A stretch of 64,000 nt of DNA. Source: Actinoplanes siamensis (lineage in GTDB: Bacteria > Actinomycetota > Actinomycetes > Mycobacteriales > Micromonosporaceae). Below are positions 8,401-16,036 of the stretch, in pieces (position 1 is the first letter of the stretch; each line of letters opens with the position of its first letter). A program made the translations under genes and the position numbers. Location of the stretch: NCBI RefSeq assembly GCF_016862395.1, contig NZ_BOMW01000063.1, forward strand, positions 1 through 64,000, in the 5' to 3' direction. Below the pieces are notes generated by a model. The model ran no database searches, was not told the DNA's origin, and saw nothing but the letters and a program-made list of their open reading frames with translations.

Positions 8401-11400
8401 TGCCGTCACGGTCGTAGCTCTGGCCGACCGTGTTGCCCTTGGCGTCGATCGCCGTCCTCATCCGGTGGTTGAGGTCGTAGGTGAACTTGCCGGTGAAGTC
8501 GGTGGTGTCGGCTGTGGCGTTCTTGCGCTGGTCGTACTGGGCGACGATGTCGCCGGCCACGTCGTAGGTCACGGTGACCCGGCCGCCGAGAGCGTCGGTG
8601 ACGTCGGTGACCTGGTCGAGTTCGTTGTAGACGTACCCGGTGACGTAGTCCTGGGTGTCGGCCGGGGTGGCGACGCCCTTGGGCCGGGTGATCCGGGTGA
8701 CGTTGCCGACCTGGTCGTACTCGTACTTGGTCGTCGGCGCGGCGGCGGTGTCGCTGTCCCGGGGCGAGGTGACCGTGCTGGTGCGGTCGAGCGCGTCGTA
8801 CACCGCGGTGGTGACCGCGCCGGTCGGGGAGGTGGCCCGGGTGACGTTGTCGTTCTTGTCGTACGTCGGGGCCGGGGTGGTGATGTACCGGCCGCTCGCC
8901 GCGTCCTTGGGGACCTTGCTGGTCAGCAGCCGCCCGAACCCGTCGTACGTGTAGGTGGCGGTGTGGTTCTTGGCGTCCGTCGTGGTGAGCGTCTCGCCGA
9001 TCGCGTTGTACGTGTACTTGGTGGCGTTGGTCAGCGCGTCGGTGACGGTCCGCGGGTAGCCGACGTCGCCGTAGTCGCCGAAGCGGGTGACGTTGTCGTC
9101 GGGGTCGGTCGAGGTGAGCATCCGCCCGGCCGCGTCGTACGTGTAGCTGCTGGTGTAGTCGCCGACGGTGGCCGTGGCGACGCCGTTGGGGTCGGTGACC
9201 GAGAGCAGGTTGCCGACCGTGTCGTACGCGAAGGTCCAGCGCCGGTCCTCCGGGGTGAGCTTCTCGATCAGGTCGGCGGTGTGCCCGGCCAGGCCGAACT
9301 GGTAGCCGAGCCTGGTGCCGGCCGTGTTGTTCTTGTTCGCCTCGGGGTCGCGGATCTCCAGCGGGTAGCCGGTCACCTGGTCGTAGCGCCAGGTGGTGAC
9401 CGCGCCGCTCGGCTCCTGCGCACGGATGACGTTGTTGTCGGCGTCCCAGCCCAGCACGGTGATCTGTTTGCGGGGGTCGGCGATGCGGACCACCCGGCCG
9501 TACGGATCCATCTCGTTCTCGGTGACCCGGCCCTTGGCGTCGGTGACGGTCGAGGTGACCGCGCCGCTGGCGTCCCCGTCGGGGTCGGCGTAGTCGATGA
9601 ACATCGGCTTGCCGACCCGGTCGGTGATCGTGGAGACCTTGCCGCGCTGGAACGCGTCGTCGCTGTCGTGGTAGTCGAGGCGGGTGGCGTTGCCGCGCGG
9701 GTCGGTGATCCGCTTGAGGCGGGCGTTGTCGCTGCCGTCCGACTCTTCGTAGAAGAACGTGAAGCTCTTGGCGTCGTCGGTGTTCGCGCCGTCGATCACC
9801 TCGCGCAGCAGCCCGGAGTCGCTGTAGACGAACTTGAGCTGGCGGCCGCTGACGTCGGTGATCGAGCGGACCTGGCCGACGATGTCGGGGTCCTGCAGGT
9901 CGGTCAGGTTCTGCTTGGTGTCGTCGACGAACGCCGTGTAGGGATCGCCCTGCTCGTAGTAGTCCAGGGTCAGGGTCTGCCGGTCGGCCGGGTCGGTGAG
10001 GTAACGCAGCACGCTGACCGTGCGGTAGCCGTCGCTGCGGCGCTCGTAGGTGAAGTCGAGCCGGTTGCCGTTCCGGTCCCGGATCGCGGTCTGGTAGCCG
10101 TTGTCGTCGAATATGAACTGGCTGCGGTCGGGCCGGGTCATCGTCCACGCCTCGGTGCAGTCGCCGCTGCCGGTGCGCTGCAGGTACTCGTGGACGCCGG
10201 ACGGCTGGACGTAACGCCAGTCGGCCGGGTTCGCGCTGCCGTGCTTGTCGAGGTTGAACACGTGCGTGGTGCCGTCGCCGTCGGTCATCGCGACCTGCTG
10301 CGGCCAGTCCGCGGTCCCGCCCCGGAACTCCAGAGGCGACCCGAGCCGGACCGTGCTGGAGGCCGACAGCGACCAGCCCTGACCCATCGACGAGGTGGAC
10401 CGGTCCTGGCTGTTGTAGGTGAGCCGGACGAACGTCGAGACGCCAAGGCTGGGGTTGTTGATCGGGTTGTAGCCGACGACCGCGTTGCCCGAGAACTGGT
10501 TGACCATCAGGCTCGCGCCGGCGCCGAGGCCGCCGCCCGCGTAGTGGTAGAACTTCTCGAGGCCGAGCTGGTCGGAGGTGGGATCCTCGACCGCGACGGT
10601 CTGGTCGAGCGGCTCGATCGAGGTGGTCTGCGACAGCCATTTGCCGGTGCTCTTGTTGCGCAGTTCCCACTTGAGCACGTACGGCGCCCGCCGGTCCCCG
10701 TCGTTGCCGGAGTCCGGGGCCTTGACGGTGGCGGTCACCGTGACGACGCCGCCGGGCGCCTGCGAGGAGGGCAGCGGCGTCTCGATCGGCGCGCCCGCCA
10801 CGGTCACGTCGCTGCCGTCCTGACGCTGCCAGCGGTACGACACGACCCAGTCGGCGGCCGACCAGACGGCGTCGGTGGTGTTGGTGACCGTGACCGGCAC
10901 GAGGTACTGGTCGCCGGGGACCATGCGGCCCGGGGTGTTCGGCGCCGCGTAGGTGCTGCCGGTGTCCGGCACGGTGTAGACGACCCGCAGGCGTGGCCGG
11001 AACGCCGGCTCGGCCGCCTCGGCCGACAGGAACAGCGTGCGCTGCTCACCGCCCGCCTCGTCGGCCAGCTTGATCAGGGCGCCCTTGTTGGTGCTGGGTG
11101 TGTCGATCCACCGCTGCACCAGCGGCCCGGCGTCCCACTGCGTCCAGCCGGGGTCGCCGTTGATGCCGGCGACGGTCGAGTAGACGGTGGATTCCACGTC
11201 GCCGCCGGCCGTCGTCCACGCCGTACCGGACTGAGCGTTGTTCCAGGTGGAGGTGGTCTCGTTGAAGTCGCGGGTGAGCGCCCGCAGCTGGTAGGCCGAG
11301 GTGCCGACGGCGGCGCCCTCCGCGTACCAGGCCCAGAGTCCGACCTTGGCGTCGAGCACCTTGGCCTTGGCCGGCAGTGCCAGGTTGGGGAACTTCAGCA

Positions 11401-13768
11401 CGATGCGGCTGGTGCCGTACGTGCTGCCCTTGTTGCCCGCCTGCAGTTCCCCACCGGTGTCGAGGACGTCCCAGTTGCTGGTCGGCTTGGCGCTGGTCAG
11501 CGTGTTGTCGTCGGCGCCGGAGAAGAACCGGATCACCTGGCCGGCGGCGGCCAGCTTCACCATCTCGGTCGGCGCGGGGATGACCGAGCCGTCGCGGGTG
11601 CGCACGGCGACCATGTAGAAGATCTGCTCGCCGGGGGTCCCGCGGGTGTCGGCGTACGAGGTGCGGCCGGGGCGGACCGGGGCGACCAGGGTCCCGGCGG
11701 AGGGCAGGAAGCTCTGGGTGCGCCCGGCGTGGACCTGATACTCCACGATGTCGTCGTCGGGCGAGGACGACGGGTCCTGGTACGCGCTCCAGGACAGGTC
11801 GGCGCCGGTCGAACGCACGGTGGTGACCGGGTTGAGGGCGACGCCGGCGCGGCCCCAGGTGAGCAGCAGCTTCGGCCCGTGGTCGTCCTCACCGCCGTAC
11901 GAGTAGTCACCGGACTCGTAGCGCGGACCGCCGTTGAGCGCGGTCTCGTCCTTCGCCTTGACCATGAAGCCGTAGTTGGGGGCGCCGTCCAGCCAGCCCT
12001 GCACGATGTTGCGGACGCTGAACGAGTGCCAGGCGTTCGTGACGTCCTTGGGCTTGGTCGCCTCGCCGCGTTTGACGAACCGGACGGCGTCGGCGACGAC
12101 CACCTTGCCGGCGACGTCGCCCAGGGTGACCTTGTGGGTGGTCCCGGCCTTGAACGGGTAGCTGCCGAGCGAGACCCAGGTGCCGTTGCCGGAGCCGGTG
12201 GTCTGGTTGACCGCCTTGGTCACGGTGCCGCCGTCGTACGAGATGGTGTACGGCGCGGTGGTCGCCCGGTCACTGCCCGGCACGTAGTGGGTGAGAACCT
12301 CGTAACTACCGGCCTCGGTGATCCGCGGCACCCAGCTGAAGCTCTGCCCGGCGGTGGCGTCGCTGTTGTAGACGTAGGCTCCGTTGACGGCCTGGGAACG
12401 GTCGTTGCCGGTCGAGCCGAGCCACTCGCCGGTGCGGGTGACCTTGGCGGTGTCGGCCTCGTCGACCTGCTCGCGGTTCTCGCCCGCCTCGCCGAAGTTG
12501 GCGTTCATGCTGGTCCAGGTGGCGGTGTTCTCGACCCAGCCGGCGGTCGCCCGGCGCGCCTCGAGGACGGTGCTGAACGCGTCACCGTCGCTGAACGTCT
12601 GGTCGTAGTACATCTGCAGCTGGGCGGAGTCAAGCGTGGTGCCGGCCGGGACCTGCGACAGGTCGAAGCGGGTCAGCGCGCGGAATTTGCCGGCCGAGTT
12701 GACGCCGGTCGACAGCTTCCACGTGTTGTCGTAGTTGGACCCCGGCGAGTCCGACCCGATCATGACGTCCTGGGCCTGCGTCAGCGTCGGCTGGATCTTG
12801 ATGGTCGGGTCGATGACGACCGGGTACTTGCGGGCAGGGTCTCGCAGCCAGGCGCTGTCCGCGGTGATCGTGACCCGGGTCCGCCCGCCGGCCTGCGTCA
12901 CGGTCTGGGTGACCTTGGTGCTGAGGCCCTTGCCGGTGACCGAGCTGTCGTCGTCGCGGCTGTCGTACATGTACGGCGCGGGCAGCGTGAACAGGGCCGG
13001 CCCGACCCTGTCGGCGGGAAGGAAGGCGACCGACCCGCCCGCCTGCGGCACTGCCCGGACGTTGTCCAGCGCCAGGGCGAAGGTCCAGGTGGCGGACCCG
13101 GTCGGGGGTGCCTTGAGGATGATCTGTTCCTTGACCGCGGTACGCGTCACCTCGTACACGAGGTCGGCGCCACCGGCCGCCGCGGGGTAGGTGACGCGGC
13201 TACCGGAGGCCGTCGGAGTGGCGGCGCGCGGCGCGCTGTCGAGGCCCATGGTCAGGCCGTGGCCGCCCGGCACCGAGTACTGAAGGAGCCGGTCGGTGCG
13301 GTCGCCGAACCGGCTGCCGAACGTGTTGCGGGTGGCGGCGTACGGGTAGCCGGCGGTGCCCGAGGCGGCCGGCCGGGTGTCGATGTCCTGCCACCGGCCC
13401 TGAGCGTCGCGGTAGTGCACCGGCTCCCGGCTCACCTCGCTCTGCGTACGGCCGTCGGCGAGCTTGAAGACCTTGGTGGTCGCCGTGCGCCGGCCGGTGA
13501 CCTCGCCGACCCGCTCGGCGGGCGGGATGGCCGCCGCCGGGACCGATTCACCGGCCGCCGGGAGGACCCGGGCCGGCGCGGGCTGAGCCGGCGCGAGATC
13601 ACGCCCCTGTGGGGCCGGCGGCCGCAGCACGTTCCCGGACGGCGGTACGGGTGGAGTCGGAGCCCGGCGCGGCCCGGCCGACGCCGGACTGCCGCTGACC
13701 GCGAGCGCGACGACGCCGAGCGCGGCCGCGATCCGAACTCGAGTGCTGAAGACGCGTGACGACGCCAC
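5489..13768 (-). CDS. Giant secreted YD/RHS-repeat polymorphic toxin
   Basis: A 2,759-residue protein starting at GTG 13768 with AGGGGG about 6 nt upstream. A signal peptide (about 1-31, ending SPASA) directs export. Then come a DNRLRE-like domain (about 325-440), a golvesin-type beta domain (about 446-566), a second DNRLRE-like domain (about 740-925) and an Ig-like segment. The RHS shell and YD repeats run from about 1065 to 2400. The RHS core (YDMGFRDYDPGINQYLSRDS, about 2415-2435) is followed by a Cys-containing segment (about 2505-2580), a Gly/Pro linker and a distinct tip (about 2650-2759). In the family, the shell encapsulates the toxic tip. The tip (LYRSPGAGNR, AYLANKPEGAAQYAG, ADLTEFRIPSSRFEEF) loosely recalls ADP-ribosyltransferases, but no diagnostic motif is clear. 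A SUFU immunity gene follows. Confidence 0.93.
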   Translation of the reverse strand: MASSRVFSTRVRIAAALGVVALAVSGSPASAGPRRAPTPPVPPSGNVLRPPAPQGRDLAPAQPAPARVLPAAGESVPAAAIPPAERVGEVTGRRTATTKVFKLADGRTQSEVSREPVHYRDAQGRWQDIDTRPAASGTAGYPYAATRNTFGSRFGDRTDRLLQYSVPGGHGLTMGLDSAPRAATPTASGSRVTYPAAAGGADLVYEVTRTAVKEQIILKAPPTGSATWTFALALDNVRAVPQAGGSVAFLPADRVGPALFTLPAPYMYDSRDDDSSVTGKGLSTKVTQTVTQAGGRTRVTITADSAWLRDPARKYPVVIDPTIKIQPTLTQAQDVMIGSDSPGSNYDNTWKLSTGVNSAGKFRALTRFDLSQVPAGTTLDSAQLQMYYDQTFSDGDAFSTVLEARRATAGWVENTATWTSMNANFGEAGENREQVDEADTAKVTRTGEWLGSTGNDRSQAVNGAYVYNSDATAGQSFSWVPRITEAGSYEVLTHYVPGSDRATTAPYTISYDGGTVTKAVNQTTGSGNGTWVSLGSYPFKAGTTHKVTLGDVAGKVVVADAVRFVKRGEATKPKDVTNAWHSFSVRNIVQGWLDGAPNYGFMVKAKDETALNGGPRYESGDYSYGGEDDHGPKLLLTWGRAGVALNPVTTVRSTGADLSWSAYQDPSSSPDDDIVEYQVHAGRTQSFLPSAGTLVAPVRPGRTSYADTRGTPGEQIFYMVAVRTRDGSVIPAPTEMVKLAAAGQVIRFFSGADDNTLTSAKPTSNWDVLDTGGELQAGNKGSTYGTSRIVLKFPNLALPAKAKVLDAKVGLWAWYAEGAAVGTSAYQLRALTRDFNETTSTWNNAQSGTAWTTAGGDVESTVYSTVAGINGDPGWTQWDAGPLVQRWIDTPSTNKGALIKLADEAGGEQRTLFLSAEAAEPAFRPRLRVVYTVPDTGSTYAAPNTPGRMVPGDQYLVPVTVTNTTDAVWSAADWVVSYRWQRQDGSDVTVAGAPIETPLPSSQAPGGVVTVTATVKAPDSGNDGDRRAPYVLKWELRNKSTGKWLSQTTSIEPLDQTVAVEDPTSDQLGLEKFYHYAGGGLGAGASLMVNQFSGNAVVGYNPINNPSLGVSTFVRLTYNSQDRSTSSMGQGWSLSASSTVRLGSPLEFRGGTADWPQQVAMTDGDGTTHVFNLDKHGSANPADWRYVQPSGVHEYLQRTGSGDCTEAWTMTRPDRSQFIFDDNGYQTAIRDRNGNRLDFTYERRSDGYRTVSVLRYLTDPADRQTLTLDYYEQGDPYTAFVDDTKQNLTDLQDPDIVGQVRSITDVSGRQLKFVYSDSGLLREVIDGANTDDAKSFTFFYEESDGSDNARLKRITDPRGNATRLDYHDSDDAFQRGKVSTITDRVGKPMFIDYADPDGDASGAVTSTVTDAKGRVTENEMDPYGRVVRIADPRKQITVLGWDADNNVIRAQEPSGAVTTWRYDQVTGYPLEIRDPEANKNNTAGTRLGYQFGLAGHTADLIEKLTPEDRRWTFAYDTVGNLLSVTDPNGVATATVGDYTSSYTYDAAGRMLTSTDPDDNVTRFGDYGDVGYPRTVTDALTNATKYTYNAIGETLTTTDAKNHTATYTYDGFGRLLTSKVPKDAASGRYITTPAPTYDKNDNVTRATSPTGAVTTAVYDALDRTSTVTSPRDSDTAAAPTTKYEYDQVGNVTRITRPKGVATPADTQDYVTGYVYNELDQVTDVTDALGGRVTVTYDVAGDIVAQYDQRKNATADTTDFTGKFTYDLNHRMRTAIDAKGNTVGQSYDRDGNPTEAVDQDGNHTFAKYDSRGDLIEQRVPYQNVNGTVTYRTTRFEYDEVGNPTRTISPRGVETTDDNDDFATVTLYDKLNRPREVQQAYDKDDSTFTTPPVTRYTYDAVGNLERVSAPPSNGQTTRNDSVQTFWDNGWVKTSQDAGWNITTTYDYDDNGAQISRKVSSPGATTRELSWSYFPDGKRRTTDDNGAGSAGPAKHFAYAYDLDANLVTMRDTSDGATVDEYAAGYDALDRVASLEERDNGSVKHTTTFEYEPNDLLKRRTHDLQISTYTYEPQRDLVTEIRNAETRDDPKPKVTKYTYTNRAQTATETKGNNNVVTTDYFLNGAVRGSVEKKSDGTVVNQHTYEYAANGQKSKDVQHKQNADTKTAYLDTTSTYVYDPQDRIRTVTKTGSGAATEQYVHDNNSNVVRQTVGGTTTTYTYDRNRLTKSAVSSATASYSYDPYGRLKTITADVDGTQLESYTYDGFDHVVKNVKNPGGKTTDYTYDPLDRMLTRTYGGKTTTYAYLGLTKDVSAELEGSKVVKTYQRGPGGDLLSQVKTNADDSKEDSYSGYDGQSDIDQITDDKGDGRATYGYTAYGKNDGAQFTGADKPDASNPDNPDKTPYNSYRFQSKRYDQASGDYDMGFRDYDPGINQYLSRDSYNGALNDLGLAVDPYTGNRYAFAGGNPISNVELDGHNWLSDAADAVGEAGKAAYNRVKEDVKETANTYAELDDCSSGDSEAACDSLKNKAKATLNLFGDAEACGYDNDQAACGRAKEAVGCGAGTSGPTCAGNLAGLGFEIFVSHKVGGRAGARPGGKAGAEPGGPAKVTSGARSEGIPGGAPKPKPPARRPASTSKPASAGAGGGGDKLYRSPGAGNRASERSGLSAANHEGSHPTAYLANKPEGAAQYAGIGHEPGFHVFTMKPGFREAFGKLEFPLENKDGIADLTEFRIPSSRFEEFNSYIDHSQTEWWHSERGFFFPSGE

Positions 13769-14031
13769 CGTTCCCCCTACGGTCGGTCTGCTGTGCGCGC
13801 CCGACGATCCACGCCGGATCCCGGCCGGTCAACGCGCCGCATCACCACCGTGCGCCGCACCCCGGAACTGCCGGTCGTGAACTGCCGGTCACCCTCGGTC
13901 AGGGGTGTTCGGCTGCTGGTCGGCGCCCATCCGGCAGCCGCCGGTTGGCTCACCCGGACGCGCCACACGCGGCGGTGCCGTTTCAGCGCTGCTTCAACAC
14001 CGTTCCCGGGGGCGGGGTGAGGCTCGCGCCC

Positions 14032-14229
14032 ATGAGAAAGCGACTCTGGTCGTACCTCGCGGTCGGCGCGCTCGCGCTGGTCCCACCCCTCGTGGCGGCC
14101 CGGCCGGCCGGCGCCGCGGGATCGCGGGAGGTGCCGCACGGCGCGAGGGGTTTCGCGCCGCGTTCGGCCAGCCACAACTGCGGCACCTCGTCGGCGCCTT
14201 TCCGCTTGGCCCGGGCCCGCAGATGGTGA
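14032..14229 (+). CDS. Short ORF with signal peptide, possibly a truncated secreted protein
   Basis: A 65-residue reading frame begins MRKRLWSYLAVGALALVPPL and runs to an AxA-like site near residues 26-28, a textbook actinobacterial signal peptide. GGTGAGG lies about 10 nt before the ATG. The mature part is only about 37 residues and ends in RLARARRW, in DNA that overlaps repeat-like and tRNA-like sequence. This suggests a secreted-protein gene whose 3' end was replaced by recombination. I do not recognise the mature part. It is divergent from the Rhs toxin. Confidence 0.4.
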   Translation: MRKRLWSYLAVGALALVPPLVAARPAGAAGSREVPHGARGFAPRSASHNCGTSSAPFRLARARRW

Positions 14230-14317
14230 ATGCTCGCCCAGATATTCGGCCAACTGGGCTGCGGCGAGGGGGTGGTTGTAGCGGGTGGTTTCTGTGACCT
14301 GTGAAAGCCCCTTCGCT

Positions 14318-14350
14318 GTCGGCTGACAGGATTTGAACCTGCGACCCCTT
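14318..14350 (-). other. tRNA 3'-end-like sequence, candidate attachment-site remnant
   Basis: The minus strand reads GGGGTCGCAGGTTCAAATCC then TGTCAGCCGAC, which is the T-arm (GGTTCAAATCC loop with GCAGG/CCTGT stem) and acceptor 3' strand of a tRNA. No matching D-arm, anticodon arm or 5' acceptor strand lies upstream, so it is not a complete tRNA gene. Tyrosine integrases commonly target tRNA 3' ends and leave such partial copies as att sites. Which tRNA it came from is not resolved. Confidence 0.45.
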
Positions 14351-14377
14351 GACCCGTACCCGGGGGTCCGGGTCAAG
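14348..14377 (-). terminator. Hairpin after the PPOX gene
   Basis: CTTGACCCG (14348-14356) pairs perfectly with CGGGTCAAG (14369-14377) across a 12-nt loop, 9 nt past the stop of the minus-strand oxidoreductase gene. There is no U-tract, as is usual in high-GC actinobacteria. It abuts the tRNA-like sequence and could instead belong to that structure. Confidence 0.5.
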
Positions 14378-14385
14378 CCGTCGCG

Positions 14386-14811
14386 TCAGACCGACTGGCC
14401 GTAGACGTGGGTGACCTTGAGGGCCAGCAGCACCCGCCGGTCGGCGACCATCGTGGCGCGGTACTCGTCCCAGTCCGGGTGCTCGCCGGCGGCGCGGCGG
14501 TAGTAGTCCACCAGGGCCTCCACCTCCGGGCCGTGCGGGTCGTCGCCCGGCCCGATCAGCGTGGCGTCGCCGTCCGCGGTCGCCCAGGCCCGGCCGTCCG
14601 CGCTGGTCACCTCGATCGACGCGCGGGGGTCGCGGCGCAGATTGGCGGTCTTGGCGCGGCCCTCGACGACCGACACGAAGATCGTCCCGGCGTCGCGGTC
14701 GTAGTACGGCAGGATCGGCGAGAGCTGGGGGCGGCCGTCCTTGCGGAGGGTGGCGAGGACTCCGAGGCGGCTCTCCGCGAGCAGGGTGTGCGGGTCGAAT
14801 GCGGTGCTCAT
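14386..14811 (-). CDS. PPOX-class F420-dependent oxidoreductase
   Basis: A 141-residue split-beta-barrel protein of the pyridoxamine-phosphate-oxidase-like superfamily, in the Rv1155-type F420-binding branch. The start LLAESRLGVLATLRKDGRPQ, then SPILPYYDRDAGTIFVS, and RAKTANLRRDPRASI with the phosphate-binding Lys/Arg pattern are typical, and length matches the family (about 135-145). Such enzymes use reduced F420 to reduce small molecules; the substrate cannot be read from the sequence. ATG at 14811 has GGAGGGAAG 2-10 nt upstream. It appears monocistronic, ending at a hairpin. Confidence 0.88.
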   Translation of the reverse strand: MSTAFDPHTLLAESRLGVLATLRKDGRPQLSPILPYYDRDAGTIFVSVVEGRAKTANLRRDPRASIEVTSADGRAWATADGDATLIGPGDDPHGPEVEALVDYYRRAAGEHPDWDEYRATMVADRRVLLALKVTHVYGQSV

Positions 14812-15062
14812 GTCTTCCCTCCGGGTCGGCGGTACTTTCGGCCGGTGTCTGGCGGATCAGCGGTTCTTTCGGCCGGTGTCGTGGGGATGGGTGGTCGGCG
14901 TACGGTTCCAGCACGGGTCGGGGATTCGCCGCTCGCCCGGCCGGGAGTGCTGGGAGTGCCGGGAGGAGGTGACGCTGGTCAGGTGGAGACCATTCACAAG
15001 AACGAGATTACGGTACGGACGGGGCGCCGTTCTGTCCCACGAAGGGCTGGCCGGGATCCCCG

Positions 15063-15362
15063 ATGGTGACCCTGCTCATCGACGATCTGCGGTCGTTCGT
15101 GGACGGCCGGGCCGCCTCGGTGGCACGCAACAGCGCGGACCTCGCCGAACACCGCGGCCGCCCGCAGGCCCGCCCGGCGGTCGACCGATGCCGGCTGGGG
15201 CGACGAGCCAGCCGTTGGCCGCCCGCAGGCCCGCCCGGCCGTCGACCGATGCCGGCCGGGGCGACGAGCCAGCCGTTACCGGGCGGGGCGCGCTGGTCGC
15301 CGTCACCACTCGGCTGGTCGGGCGGGTCGGCGGGCTCGGGCCGTACCGCCGCGGTCGTCGCT
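15063..15362 (+). pseudogene. Broken cyclic-phosphate-processing receiver-domain gene
   Basis: The reading frame opens MVTLLIDDLRSFVDGRAAS then VARNSADLAEH. The LLIDDLRSFxDGR start is typical of the small receiver-like proteins of actinobacteria annotated as cyclic-phosphate-processing receiver domains (usually about 110 residues). From 15156 the family pattern is lost because a 61-bp segment is duplicated in tandem, which shifts the frame. After the repeat another frame reads ALVAVTTRLVGR, which may be the original C-terminal part. No useful ribosome site is seen. I call it a pseudogene with moderate confidence. Confidence 0.45.
15156..15277. repeat. 61-bp tandem duplication
   Basis: The unit GGCCGCCCGCAGGCCCGCCC...GACGAGCCAGCCGTT occupies 15156-15216 and is repeated at 15217-15277 with only two substitutions. 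Sixty-one is not divisible by three, so it frameshifts the host gene. The near identity points to a recent event. Confidence 0.9.
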
Positions 15363-15420
15363 GAGCGCGACCACCGGAACCCGGCGGCGGAAAGCGGATC
15401 TCTTCGCTAGCGTGCCCCGG

Positions 15421-15948
15421 ATGAACGCATTGGGTGAGCTGGTGGAGTTGCGGGCGATGCGGCCCGGGGACGCGGACGCGCTGTGGCGCTGGAACCACGA
15501 CCCGGACGTGATGCGCTGGATGAGCGCGGGTTATCCGCAGACGCCGGAGACCGTCGCGACCTGGCTCGCCGCGCGGCCCCGCAACGACTACGGCGACGTC
15601 CTCTTCGGCGTCTGCGAGCGGGGCGGCGGCACGCTGATCGGGCTGATCCGGCTGCACGGGGCCGAGCCGGAGACCGGGATCGCCGAACTCGACATCTACC
15701 TCGGGGAGAAGGACTTCTGGGGGCGCGGGTACGCCACCGACACGGTGCGGACCGCCTGCCGGTACGGCTTCGACAGGATGCGCCTGCACAAGATCACCCT
15801 GACCGTGGTGGTGGACAACGAGGCGGCCCACCACGTCTACCGGAAGGTGGGGTTCGTCGACGAGGGACGGTTGCGCCAGGTGTTCCGGCGCGACGGCCGC
15901 TGGCTGGACCAGTACACGATGGGCCTTTTGGCCGGAGAGCTGCGCTGA
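15421..15948 (+). CDS. GNAT acetyltransferase of the RimJ/RimL type
   Basis: A 175-residue N-acetyltransferase. The fold order is clear: LRAMRPGDADALWRWNHDPD at the start, ELDIYLGEKDFWGRGYATD carrying the acetyl-CoA pyrophosphate loop (WGRGYA), LHKITLTVVVDNEAAHHVY, and the closing KVGFVDEGRLRQVFRRDGRW. This signature is that of RimJ/RimL-like enzymes that modify protein N-termini or small amines. The ATG at 15421 is preferred over the in-frame GTG at 15412 because it leads directly into the domain; neither has a strong ribosome site. It stands alone and ends at a strong hairpin. Substrate unknown. Confidence 0.87.
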   Translation: MNALGELVELRAMRPGDADALWRWNHDPDVMRWMSAGYPQTPETVATWLAARPRNDYGDVLFGVCERGGGTLIGLIRLHGAEPETGIAELDIYLGEKDFWGRGYATDTVRTACRYGFDRMRLHKITLTVVVDNEAAHHVYRKVGFVDEGRLRQVFRRDGRWLDQYTMGLLAGELR

Positions 15949-15959
15949 TCGTGCCGCCC

Positions 15960-15992
15960 GGGTCCGGGCCGGTATCTTGACGGCCCGGACCC
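15960..15992 (+). terminator. Strong hairpin between GNAT and DUF6345 genes
   Basis: GGGTCCGGGCC (15960-15970) and GGCCCGGACCC (15982-15992) form a perfect 11-bp stem with an 11-nt loop, 12 nt past the GNAT stop. No U-tract follows. Confidence 0.7.
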
Positions 15993-16036
15993 CGCTCCTA
16001 TCGGTGTCGGAACGTCGCACAGGCAGGAGCGAGGAC

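Noticed and set aside
5468..13759. A continuous plus-strand reading frame of more than 2,700 codons opposite the Rhs gene
   Set aside because: It is Val/Gly/Arg/Asp-rich, lacks a ribosome site and recognisable domains, and mirrors the codon bias of the Rhs gene. The minus-strand protein has a signal peptide, YD repeats and an RHS core.
14318..14350. Complete tRNA gene
   Set aside because: Only the T-arm and 3' acceptor strand are present; no anticodon arm, D-arm or 5' strand can be folded from upstream sequence.
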